From the NCBI RefSeq assembly GCF_016862375.1, contig NZ_BOMV01000007.1:1-64000 (forward strand): a stretch of DNA of 64,000 nucleotides, in the 5' to 3' direction. The notes under the pieces were generated by a model. It saw nothing but the letters and a program-made list of their open reading frames with translations, searched no databases and was not told the origin of the DNA. Each line of letters opens with the position of its first letter. Position 1 is the first letter of the stretch. Shown here piece by piece: positions 42,312-49,717 of the stretch. This stretch comes from Paractinoplanes rishiriensis (GTDB taxonomy: Bacteria > Actinomycetota > Actinomycetes > Mycobacteriales > Micromonosporaceae). The translations under genes were made by a program, and so were the position numbers.

Positions 42312-43258
42312 GAGACCGCTACGCCACGCTGCGCCGCATCCAGGCTCTGGACCCGGCCCGCGACTACCTGGCGATCTACCAGACCATGCTGCGGTTCGAG
42401 TTCCCGTGGGACCTGCGGTTCGGGATCAACCTGGCGTTCAACCGGTCGTTCGCGATGCCGCCGGTGGCCGCGCTGCTGGTGGGCACCGGCGAGCTGACCG
42501 AGCGCACCCGCAAGCGCATCGACGACACCGGCATTTTGATGTACGAGATCGTGCTTAACGGGTTCGACCACCCGCGCGGCCGGGCGGCGCTGCGCCGGGT
42601 CAACCAGATCCACCGGCCGTACCGGGACGTGCCGGGCGACGAGTACCTGTACGTGCTCGCGTGCGCCGTGGTCATCCCGCTGCGCTGGCTGGACCGGTAC
42701 GGCTGGCGGCAGCCGTGCTGCCACGAGCGGGAGGCGACATACCGGTTCTTTCGCGAACTGGGCCGCCGGATGCACATCACCGGCATCCCGGAGAGCGCGG
42801 ACGACCTGCACAGCTGGTTCGAGGCGTACGACCGGAGGCTGGTGCCGGACGACAACGCGGCGGCGATCGAACGCGCCACCCGCATGCACCTGCGCAAGCG
42901 GCTGCCGTTGCTCACCGACGCGCTGATCGGGGCGGTCTACGACGACCGGTTCCGGGCCGCGGCCAAGGTTGCGCGGCCGCCGTGGCGGGTGCGGGCCGGG
43001 CTGCACGCCGCGCTCCGGGCCCGCGCCCGGTGGCTGCGGCATCTGGGCCGGCCGCGGAGGACCGGGCTGTTCGAGGGTGGCGTCATCACCACCGCGACCT
43101 ACCCGGACGGCTACGAAATCGCCGAGCTCGGGCCGGCGTCAGCGCTTCCGGACCGCCCGGACGATGACGGCGGCGAGGATGCCGGTGACGGCCAGCGTCA
43201 GCAGCAGACAGAGGGCCAGGTGCAACGGCTTGATCGCTCCCATGGGGGCATACCGTAG
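42308..43258 (+). CDS. DUF2236 (MpaB-like) protein
   Basis: The 316-residue protein has the features of DUF2236 or MpaB-type haem oxygenases: IYQTMLRFEFPWDLRFGIN near the N-terminus, a helical middle with QIHRPY...DEYLYVLACAVVIP and the conserved HSWFEAYDRRLV. Latex-cleaving Lcp and MpaB belong to this fold. The GTG at 42308 overlaps the SDR stop. After about residue 285 the sequence becomes acidic and glutamine-rich (DDDGGEDAGDGQRQQQ). That tail is antisense to a small minus-strand ORF and is probably not conserved. Confidence 0.83.
   Translation: MRDRYATLRRIQALDPARDYLAIYQTMLRFEFPWDLRFGINLAFNRSFAMPPVAALLVGTGELTERTRKRIDDTGILMYEIVLNGFDHPRGRAALRRVNQIHRPYRDVPGDEYLYVLACAVVIPLRWLDRYGWRQPCCHEREATYRFFRELGRRMHITGIPESADDLHSWFEAYDRRLVPDDNAAAIERATRMHLRKRLPLLTDALIGAVYDDRFRAAAKVARPPWRVRAGLHAALRARARWLRHLGRPRRTGLFEGGVITTATYPDGYEIAELGPASALPDRPDDDGGEDAGDGQRQQQTEGQVQRLDRSHGGIP
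43139..43243 (-). CDS. 34-residue membrane peptide antisense to the DUF2236 gene end
   Basis: The peptide MGAIKPLHLALCLLLTLAV plus GILAAVIVRAVRKR is a textbook single membrane helix with a basic C-terminal tail. The minus strand has TACGGT eleven bases before the ATG, so a leaderless transcript is possible. No Shine-Dalgarno sequence is present. It overlaps the last 105 bases of the DUF2236 gene. Antisense translation of GC-rich genes can mimic hydrophobic peptides, so I remain cautious. Confidence 0.4.
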   Translation of the reverse strand: MGAIKPLHLALCLLLTLAVTGILAAVIVRAVRKR

Positions 43259-43264
43259 CGGGGT

Positions 43265-43342
43265 TGGTGGCAGGGGTGGGATTTGAACCCACGATCTCGG
43301 GCTCATGAGGCCCGCGAGCACTCCGAACTGCTCCGCCCTGCG
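43265..43342 (-). tRNA. Atypical initiator-like tRNA-Met (CAT)
   Basis: A 78-base cloverleaf with encoded CCA. The anticodon loop is CTCATGA. Initiator traits are the C1-C72 mismatch and the A11-U24 pair. Departures are C in place of the nearly universal U8 and an anticodon stem CGGGC/GCCCG with only two of the three consecutive G-C pairs expected of initiators. Only two bases separate it from tRNA-Lys. Confidence 0.75.
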
Positions 43343-43344
43343 AG

Positions 43345-43416
43345 TACGCCGCCAGGGACTCGAACCCTGAACCCGCTGCTTAAGAGGCAGCTGCTCTACC
43401 GTTGAGCTAGCGGCGC
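43345..43416 (-). tRNA. tRNA-Lys (CTT)
   Basis: A 72-base cloverleaf with acceptor GCGCCGC/GCGGCGT (a G1-U72 wobble at the end), anticodon stem GCTGC/GCAGC around CTCTTAA (anticodon CTT) and T-loop TTCGAGT. CCA is not encoded. Confidence 0.88.
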
Positions 43417-43610
43417 GTACTGCGTGCGTGGACGCCCTCGCTTTCGCCCTTGACGGGCTGGGGAGGGACGGCGGCACACCGCGTTGGCCGGGTAGCGCAA
43501 GTAGTCCCGGCCAGCGAGCCCGGCGGTCGTCTCACCCGCCGCAGCCGGCCCGCGGAAAACCGCCGGCCCTCCCCCATTATTTGCTTATGAATTGTCGAAT
43601 AAAAGGCACG

Positions 43611-43683
43611 CACGGGCGGCAGGAATTGAACCCGCAACACACGGTTTTGGAGGCCGTTGCTCTACCGGTTGAGCTACGCCCGC
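43611..43683 (-). tRNA. tRNA-Trp (CCA), atypical
   Basis: A 73-base cloverleaf with acceptor GCGGGCG/CGCCCGT (G1-U72 wobble), anticodon loop CTCCAAA and discriminator G73 as expected for Trp. The base pair closing the anticodon loop is a C31-A39 mismatch and the T-loop is TTCAATT. The 194 bases between this and tRNA-Lys hold no further tRNA but include an AT-rich patch (43570-43605). Confidence 0.82.
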
Positions 43684-43749
43684 GGGTGGCCGAAGACGAA
43701 GAAGCCGCCCGTCCCGGCGTGGGAGGGCGGCGGCGGAAACCTTACGGCA

Positions 43750-43809
43750 TCAGCCGTTTCGCCAACTCACTCCCGGGGAGCACAACTTCATGGCGGCCTG
43801 CCACATCAT
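43750..43809 (-). CDS. 19-residue mini-ORF upstream of the atypical tRNAs
   Basis: The reading frame MMWQAAMKLCSPGVSWRNG is preceded by AAAGGGGAGC, a very strong ribosome binding site, and by TAACGT, a possible -10 box. It is 67 bases upstream of tRNA-Trp on the same strand and contains two tryptophan codons. Downstream, GGCGAAAC and GTTTCCGCC could pair across its stop codon. It might be a leader peptide or a tiny expressed peptide. The strong initiation signal is the main evidence. Confidence 0.4.
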   Translation of the reverse strand: MMWQAAMKLCSPGVSWRNG

Positions 43810-43941
43810 CTTGCTCCCCTTTCCTGCGACGCTCTCTGCGGGCTCGTTAAACGTTAGAGGACAATGGGCGCGGTGGCAATCCTTTTATAGGTCACGGGGT
43901 GACCGCAATCGACGCTACCGTCGCCAGGAGAGGGAGGAACC

Positions 43942-44460
43942 ATGAGTACACCTGAGGGATACACGACCGTGGCGCCGTGGGTGGTCACCGACGACACCGG
44001 GGCGTTGCTCGACTTCATCACGGCGGCGTTCGAGGGGGTGGAGACCGGTCGGGTGCCTACCGAGGACGGGCTGATCGGGCACGCCGAGATCCGGGTGGGC
44101 GACACCGTGGTGCTGGCGTTCGACCGGCGGCCCGAGTGGCCGGCCATGCCCAGCCTGCTGCGGGTGTTCGTGGCGGATGCCGATGCGGCGTTCGGGCGGG
44201 CGGTCGCGGCCGGCGCGACGGTGGTCACCGGGCTCGACGACAATGCGTTCGGGCAGCGGGGCGGGCGGGTCCGGGACCCGTTCGGCAACATCTGGTGGGT
44301 GGTGAGCCACGTCGAAGACGTACCGGAAAACGAAGTTTGGCGGCGCCTGCAGGAGCCGCGTTATGCCGAATCCATGAAGGTCGCTCAGGAGACGCTGGAC
44401 GCCGAGCTCAGTGGCCGGGCCGAGGGACGCAGCAGCGCGCCCGTCGGCCCGGCCGGGTGA
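43942..44460 (+). CDS. VOC-family (glyoxalase/bleomycin-resistance-like) protein
   Basis: The 172-residue protein has the paired beta-alpha-beta-beta-beta units of the VOC superfamily: TTVAPWVVTDDTGALLDFITAAF, AEIRVGDTVVLAFDRR, SLLRVFVADADAAFGRAVAAGATVV and the closing VRDPFGNIWWVVSHVED, typical of the PhnB-like subgroup. GAGGGAGG precedes the ATG. The substrate is unknown. It converges on the TAXI gene with a one-base gap. Confidence 0.9.
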   Translation: MSTPEGYTTVAPWVVTDDTGALLDFITAAFEGVETGRVPTEDGLIGHAEIRVGDTVVLAFDRRPEWPAMPSLLRVFVADADAAFGRAVAAGATVVTGLDDNAFGQRGGRVRDPFGNIWWVVSHVEDVPENEVWRRLQEPRYAESMKVAQETLDAELSGRAEGRSSAPVGPAG

Positions 44461-44461
44461 G

Positions 44462-45466
44462 CTACTGGGGCGCGCCGAGGTCGTCGAGAGCCTCGACCGC
44501 GCCGCGGTGCAGCGGGACCGGGTCGGTCTTGCGGGCCTGGTCCAGGGTGATCTCCTTGGCCGCCGCGTTCGCCTGCTCCAGTTGCGACTTGCGGTCGAAC
44601 AGGAGGCGGGTCAACGAGCAGGCCACGTTCGGGTCCAGGTCGTCCTTCACCAGCAGGACGTTGGGCACGATGACGGTCGGTACGTCGGCGGGGGTCTTGT
44701 AGGTCGCCGCGGGGATCGTGCCGGCCTCGTAAACCGGGTTGATCTTCTGCAGATCCGGGAGCACCTTCGTGATGTCCAGGAACTCGACGCTGTCGCCGCT
44801 GGTGGTCAGCAGGTCGGTGACGCCGGGGGTGGGCAGGCCGCCGGACCAGAAGAAGGCGTCGATCGAGCCGTCCTTCATCCCGTCCACGGTCTTGGTGAGG
44901 TCGAGCTTCTGGGCGCTGATGTCCTTGGCCGGGTCGAGGCCCGCCGCGGTCAGCACCCGGTTGGCGATGACCTCGGTGCCGGACTTGGGCGAGCCGGTCG
45001 AGACCCGCTTGCCCTTCATGCCGGCGACGTCCTTGATGCCGGCCGCCTTGCGCACGATGACCTGCGTGTAGTTGGTGTGGATGCGGGCCAGCGCGGTAAC
45101 CGGCTGCTTGCTGGTGAAGCTGCCGGTGCCGTTGATCGCATCGGCCGCGGTGTCGGCCAGCGAGAAGGCGACGGCGTATGTGCCGGCGACCACCTGCTGG
45201 ATGTTCTGCACCGAGGCGCCCGTTTCGGCCGCGGTCGCCCGGAGCCGGCCGCCAGCGGTGTTGATCTGCTCGGCGTACGCGTTGCCGAGCGCAAAGTAGA
45301 CGCCGGTGGCGTTCCCGGTGGCGATGCCCACCCGGGTGTTGGTCGTGACCTCGCAGGTGACGGCCCCACCGGCGTCGGTGGAGGCGGCGTCCTGCCGGCC
45401 GCCGCAGGCGCTGAGCGCGCCCCCGGCGAGTACGAGGGTGGCCGCGGCGATTGCCATCCGTCTCAT
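44462..45466 (-). CDS. TAXI-type TRAP transporter solute-binding lipoprotein
   Basis: The 334-residue protein has a lipoprotein signal (MAIAAATLVLAGGALSAC with the lipobox LSAC) and the TAXI-family pattern VGIATGNATGVYFALGNAYAEQIN, VQNIQQVVAGTYAVAFSLAD and GMKGKRVSTGSPKSGTEVIANRVL. It captures a substrate, often a dicarboxylate or amino acid, and delivers it to the fused permease encoded upstream at 45697-47856. The two genes are in the same direction, separated by 230 bases with a hairpin. Confidence 0.92.
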   Translation of the reverse strand: MRRMAIAAATLVLAGGALSACGGRQDAASTDAGGAVTCEVTTNTRVGIATGNATGVYFALGNAYAEQINTAGGRLRATAAETGASVQNIQQVVAGTYAVAFSLADTAADAINGTGSFTSKQPVTALARIHTNYTQVIVRKAAGIKDVAGMKGKRVSTGSPKSGTEVIANRVLTAAGLDPAKDISAQKLDLTKTVDGMKDGSIDAFFWSGGLPTPGVTDLLTTSGDSVEFLDITKVLPDLQKINPVYEAGTIPAATYKTPADVPTVIVPNVLLVKDDLDPNVACSLTRLLFDRKSQLEQANAAAKEITLDQARKTDPVPLHRGAVEALDDLGAPQ

Positions 45467-45613
45467 GTCATCCCCGTTCCTTCGGTATGTGGTCCGGCCC
45501 GCCCGCCGGGCACGGGAGGGCTGTTCATCGGTTCCGGCCGTCCCGGGTGGGGCGGTCGGCCGTGCCGGCCGGTCCGGAGACCGGCCACTGTGGTGCTGTT
45601 TCGGGGATCGAAT

Positions 45614-45639
45614 CCGCCCTGCCGGTCGCCGCAGGGCGG
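45614..45639 (-). terminator. Hairpin between permease and binding-protein genes
   Basis: CCGCCCTGC (45614-45622) pairs with GCAGGGCGG (45631-45639). It lies in the 230-base gap and could attenuate transcription or stabilise the mRNA 3' end of the permease. No clear promoter for the binding-protein gene was recognised in the gap. Confidence 0.4.
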
Positions 45640-45696
45640 GCCTTTATGCGGTTGTGGTCCCGCCGGCGCTTGTGACGAAGGCGAGGGAGGTGCGGA

Positions 45697-47856
45697 TCAG
45701 GGCGCGGATTCCGTCGATGGGGAAGGCGCCGGGGGTGGTGCAGGCCGCGTGGGTTCGCCGCCCGCCGGTTCGGCCGGCGGGTCGTCGCCCCGCGCGGAGG
45801 CTGTGGATGAAGGGGCCTCTGTGGATAACCCGGGGGCGGCTGCCTGGGTGGGCGAGACTGAGGGCTCGGCTGGGGTTGGTCCGGACCGGTGGCGGTTGAC
45901 GGCGGCAAGCAGGACGGCTGCCGCCAGTGTGGCGACGCCGATCGCGATCGTGGTCGGCTCGAGGTAGAGGAGGAGCAGGCCGGCCACCGCGGCCAGCACC
46001 CGGCTCGGGGTGTTCGCCGGGCCGATGCCGAGCACATAACCGCCGGTGGCCACCGCGAGGCCGGCCACCGCCAGCACCGCGACCCCGGTGGCCCAGACCA
46101 CCTCCAGCACCGAACCGCGTGCCAGCAGGAAGGAGCCGCTCGACGTCAGGACGAACGCGATGGGCACCAGGAAGGCGGGCAGCGCGTACTTCAGCGCCTG
46201 CCACATGGTCGGCACGGTGCGGCCGCCGGTGATGGCGCTCGCCCCGACCGCGGCCAGGGCCGTCGGCGGGGTCACCTCGGACAGCACCGAGTAGTAGAAG
46301 ACGAACATGGCCGCCGCCGGCTCGGGGACGCCGAGGACGATCAGGGCCGGGCCGATGATGACCCAGCCGATGATGAAGCTCGCCGTGACCGGGACGGCCA
46401 GGCCCAGGATGGCCAGCGCGACGGCGGCCAGGACCACGGTGAGGGCGAGCACCGCGGTCGGGTTGGAGGTGACCGCCTGGGCGCCGGAGACCAGCAGCGA
46501 GGCCAGTTGGGCGCCGAGACCGGTCTTGGTCGTGGTGGCGGTGATGATGCCGGCCGCGGCGCACACCGCGACCACCGGCAGCACGCCGCGGACCCCGGCG
46601 GACAGCGCCAGGAACAGGCGCTGCGGGGTGAGCCGGGCCTGCCGGTCCAGGAAGGACAGCAGGAACGCGACCAGGGTGGCGTACACGACCGCGCGCGTGG
46701 CGCTCACATCCAGCGCCAGCAGGACCACGATCAGGATCAGGGAGGAGAAGTGGTAGCCGAACCGGGCCAGTAGGCGCCAGGGGCTCGCGGCGTCGACGAC
46801 CAGGCCGCGGACCCGGAAACGGCGGACGTCGATCTCGACCGCCAGCAGGATGCCGAGGTAGTAGAGGAGGGTGGGGATCATGGCCCAGCCGAGCACCGTG
46901 AGGTAGGAGACCTCGAGGTACTCCGCCACGATGAACGCGGCGGCACCCAGCGTGGGCGGCGACAGGATGGCACCGACACCGGCCGCGGCCAGCATGCCGC
47001 CGGCCTGCTCCGCGGGGTAGCCGGCTCGCCGCAGCATCGGCCAGGTGACCGCGCCGACGCTGACTGTGGTGGCCGTGCCGGAGCCGGAGACCGTGCCGAG
47101 CAGGAAGCCGGCCGCTACCGCGGTGCGGCCGGCGGCGCTGCGGGACTTGCGGAAGGCGGCCACCGACAGGTCGACGAAGAAGCGGCTCGCGCCGGACAGG
47201 TCGAGCACCGCGCCGTAGATCGTGAACAGCACGATGTAGCTGGCCGCGACGTCCAGCGGGGTGCCGTAGAAGCCGCTCGCCGAGTTGTAGAGGGCGTCGA
47301 TGATCTGCGCGAAGTCGAGTCCGGCGTGGGCGATCGGCCAGTCCTGCGGCAACAGTCCGCCGTAGTACCCGTACGCCAGAAAAGCGAGACAGACGATCGG
47401 CAGCGCAAGCCCGGTGGTGCGCCGGCATGCCTCCACGACGACCACCAGCAGCAGGGCGCCGAACAGCACGTCGACCGGTTCGAGCAGGCCCTGCCGGTTG
47501 AGGAAGCCGTCGTAGCCGCCGCGCACCGGCGCGAGCGGGTAGAGGCACGCGACCAGGGCCACGCCGGTCAGGAGCCAGTCCGGCACGGTGGGGCGGTCGC
47601 CGCCGCGCTTGGAGAGCCGGGAGCGGTACGCGAGGAAGACCAGCGGGAGGGTGCCGGCCAGGAACACGATCAGGTAGTACTGACTGCCCTTGGCCAGCGG
47701 GCGGAACACCTGCCAGAGCACGAGTACGGCGACCAGGAAGGCCACGATCGACACGCCGAGACCGACCCGGCCGGTCAGTTTGCGGGCCGGGAGTTCCTCG
47801 TCGTCGTAGTGCACGGCGGGGGGATCTTCGAGCGCCGAAGATCGATCTCCACCCAT
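45697..47856 (-). CDS. TRAP transporter fused permease (DctQM-type)
   Basis: The 719-residue membrane protein carries about four N-terminal and at least twelve C-terminal helices, the layout of TAXI-TRAP permeases with the small and large subunits fused. Characteristic segments are DWPIAHAGLDFAQIIDALYNSASGFYG, GTVSGSGTATTVSVGAVTWPML and SPPTLGAAAFIVAEYL. A proline-rich cytoplasmic tail (PAEPSVSPTQAAAPGLSTE to the end) is unusual for the family. The ATG at 47856 follows the minus-strand box TAATGT, suggesting a leaderless start. The uptake is driven by an ion gradient. Its operator-like palindrome is at 47885-47900. Confidence 0.92.
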   Translation of the reverse strand: MGGDRSSALEDPPAVHYDDEELPARKLTGRVGLGVSIVAFLVAVLVLWQVFRPLAKGSQYYLIVFLAGTLPLVFLAYRSRLSKRGGDRPTVPDWLLTGVALVACLYPLAPVRGGYDGFLNRQGLLEPVDVLFGALLLVVVVEACRRTTGLALPIVCLAFLAYGYYGGLLPQDWPIAHAGLDFAQIIDALYNSASGFYGTPLDVAASYIVLFTIYGAVLDLSGASRFFVDLSVAAFRKSRSAAGRTAVAAGFLLGTVSGSGTATTVSVGAVTWPMLRRAGYPAEQAGGMLAAAGVGAILSPPTLGAAAFIVAEYLEVSYLTVLGWAMIPTLLYYLGILLAVEIDVRRFRVRGLVVDAASPWRLLARFGYHFSSLILIVVLLALDVSATRAVVYATLVAFLLSFLDRQARLTPQRLFLALSAGVRGVLPVVAVCAAAGIITATTTKTGLGAQLASLLVSGAQAVTSNPTAVLALTVVLAAVALAILGLAVPVTASFIIGWVIIGPALIVLGVPEPAAAMFVFYYSVLSEVTPPTALAAVGASAITGGRTVPTMWQALKYALPAFLVPIAFVLTSSGSFLLARGSVLEVVWATGVAVLAVAGLAVATGGYVLGIGPANTPSRVLAAVAGLLLLYLEPTTIAIGVATLAAAVLLAAVNRHRSGPTPAEPSVSPTQAAAPGLSTEAPSSTASARGDDPPAEPAGGEPTRPAPPPAPSPSTESAP

Positions 47857-47884
47857 GGGACGGACATTACTACGCGTCGTCCGA

Positions 47885-47900
47885 TTGGTAATCATTACTT
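47885..47900. promoter_or_regulatory. Zur-box-like palindrome upstream of the TRAP genes
   Basis: TTGGTAATCATTACTT contains the core TAATCATTA, which resembles the zinc-repressor (Zur) box of actinobacteria. It overlaps the -35 position for the leaderless start of the TRAP permease and lies between divergent genes. Zinc control is a hypothesis from sequence similarity alone. Confidence 0.35.
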
Positions 47901-47952
47901 ACGTAACGGGCGTACAGCATTTTCATAGCGATCTTCACTAGAGTTGTACCGC

Positions 47953-48777
47953 GTGACCGTGACCCTGGCTGAGATTCGCGAACGCACGTACAAGCCGCGC
48001 GATGCATGGTGGACTGTCCTGCTCGTCGACCCGCTCGCCGCCAGACTGGTCAAACTGGTCGCTCCATATCGGCGGATCACGCCGAACGTGCTCACCCTGG
48101 TGGCCACCGCGCTGGGCCTGGGCGCGGCCGCCTGCTTCCTGGTGCAGGGCCGGTGGTGGCTGGTGGCCGGCGCGCTGCTGTTCCACGCGAGCTTCGTGGT
48201 CGACTGCATGGACGGCAAGATCGCCCGGTTGAACGGCACCGGGACGATCTTCGGGGCCTGGTTCGACTTCGTCTTCGACCGGCTGCGGGTGTTCGTCTGC
48301 TCGGTGGCCCTGTTCGGCGGCCAGTACCTGCACACCGGCCGGGACGTCTTCCTGTGGCTGCTGTCCGTGGTGATCTTCCTGGACCTGTTCCGCTATCTGA
48401 ACGGCGCGCAGATGGCCAAGGTCCGCGCCGAGATGCGGGAGCGGCTGGACGAGGCGCGCGGCCCGGCCGACGAGGACGACGCCGAGCCGGCGACCGAGGA
48501 GGCGGCCACCTCGGCGAAGCGCCAGGTCGGTGCGTACCTGAAGAACCGCCGCATCCGCACCCACCTGTTCAGCGGGATCGAATACGAGATGACCGTCTTC
48601 ATCCTGGCACCGCTGACCGGGCTGATCATCCCGTTCACGGTCGGTGCCGGCGCGCTGCTGCTGCTGTTCGAGGCGTGGCTGGTGCTGAAGTTCTTCCAGC
48701 AGGCGCAGCAGTTCCCGGCCCGGCTGGCGGCGGTCGAGGCGGAACGCGCCCGGCCGGGGGCGAAACACCCGTTCTGA
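47953..48777 (+). CDS. CDP-alcohol phosphatidyltransferase family protein
   Basis: The 274-residue membrane enzyme contains the family motif DG-x2-AR-x8-G-x3-D-x3-D as DGKIARLNGTGTIFGAWFDFVFD near residue 85. Five to six helices surround it. Family members attach an alcohol such as inositol phosphate, glycerol phosphate or serine to a CDP-activated lipid. A charged internal loop (DEDDAEPATEEAATSAKRQ) interrupts the helical core. The GTG at 47953 lies nine bases after TAGAGT, pointing to a leaderless transcript. The exact alcohol is unknown. Confidence 0.88.
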   Translation: MTVTLAEIRERTYKPRDAWWTVLLVDPLAARLVKLVAPYRRITPNVLTLVATALGLGAAACFLVQGRWWLVAGALLFHASFVVDCMDGKIARLNGTGTIFGAWFDFVFDRLRVFVCSVALFGGQYLHTGRDVFLWLLSVVIFLDLFRYLNGAQMAKVRAEMRERLDEARGPADEDDAEPATEEAATSAKRQVGAYLKNRRIRTHLFSGIEYEMTVFILAPLTGLIIPFTVGAGALLLLFEAWLVLKFFQQAQQFPARLAAVEAERARPGAKHPF

Positions 48778-48825
48778 TCCCGTTCCTGGCCGTCACCGCA
48801 ACCCGCCGCGGGTTTGCTGAGGGGC

Positions 48826-49662
48826 ATGACCGAGCTCGCGACCCGGCACGACGGCGGACTGGCCCACGACTTCCCGCTGGTCCGCCGGCGCCGGATGACC
48901 GGCCTGGCCGGCGGCACCACGGTCGCCGCGCTGGCCGGCACCGCGACGGCCGCATTGGCCGGCACCGCGACGGCTGCGCTGGCCGGCACCGCGACGGCCG
49001 CATTGGCCGGCACCGCGACGGTCGCGCCGACCGGCGGCACCGCCCCGCTGACCGGCGGCACCGCTGTCGCCGCGCTGGCCGGTGTCACCCGGGGCCGGCC
49101 CGAGCTGGCCGCGGCCCTGGCCACCCGGCTGATGCGCTCCGGTCTGGTCCGGGACGACATCCGGCGCAGCTTCGGCACCTCGCACGGCGTCGCCCGGGGC
49201 GTGCCGCTGACGGTGCGGCTGCGGCTGGTGAGCGCGAACTCCGGCAAGCCGGTCGCGGGATACGCCGTCTACCTGTGGCAGAGCGACCGAGACGGCAACT
49301 ACTCGCTGTACTCGCCGGGGCTGGCCGCCGAGAACTATCTGCGCGGCGTGCAGGCCAGCAACGACAACGGGTGGGTTCAGTTCCGCAGCATCTTCCCGGG
49401 CGCGGCCGCCGACCGGTGGCCGCACCTGCACTTCGAGGTCTACCCGAATCTGGCCGCGGCGACCGAGGCCAGCGGCCGGTTGCACAGATGCCGGCTCACC
49501 CTGCCGGCCGACGCCTGCGCCACCGTCTATGCCCGGCCGGACTACGCGGCCAGCCGCGCGAGCCTGGGTGCCGACCTGGCCGGTGACGGTGCGTTGGAGA
49601 TGGCCGGCGTCACGGGCTGCATCGAGCGCGGGTTCACGGCGGTACGCACCGTAGCGATCTGA
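48826..49662 (+). CDS. Intradiol-dioxygenase-like exported protein, ligand missing
   Basis: The 278-residue protein has a twin-arginine-type N-terminus (VRRRRMTGLAGG) followed by a hydrophobic stretch built of repeated ALAGTATA units. The C-terminal half follows the intradiol ring-cleavage dioxygenase fold: VPLTVRLRLVSANSGKPVAGYAVYLWQSDRDGNYS, ENYLRGVQASNDNGWVQFRSIFP and PHLHFEVYP. The first tyrosine ligand (Y159) and both histidines (H200, H202) remain, but the second tyrosine, expected in FP-x-x-Y, is alanine (A194 in FPGAAADRW). Iron chemistry is therefore doubtful. GAGGGG precedes the ATG. Confidence 0.8.
   Translation: MTELATRHDGGLAHDFPLVRRRRMTGLAGGTTVAALAGTATAALAGTATAALAGTATAALAGTATVAPTGGTAPLTGGTAVAALAGVTRGRPELAAALATRLMRSGLVRDDIRRSFGTSHGVARGVPLTVRLRLVSANSGKPVAGYAVYLWQSDRDGNYSLYSPGLAAENYLRGVQASNDNGWVQFRSIFPGAAADRWPHLHFEVYPNLAAATEASGRLHRCRLTLPADACATVYARPDYAASRASLGADLAGDGALEMAGVTGCIERGFTAVRTVAI
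48931..49026. repeat. Four 24-bp tandem repeats in the signal region
   Basis: Units of the form (C/T)TGGCCGGCACCGCGACGG plus six bases encode ALAGTATA four times in the hydrophobic part of the export signal. The unit is in frame. Confidence 0.9.
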
Positions 49663-49717
49663 CACCCACCCCCGTCCGGGGGTGGCGTCCCGCCGGTGCC
49701 GGGCGGACGCTGGCAGG

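Noticed and set aside
43428..43850. Plus-strand open frame across the tRNA cluster
   Set aside because: It runs antisense through two tRNA genes and has no coding character.
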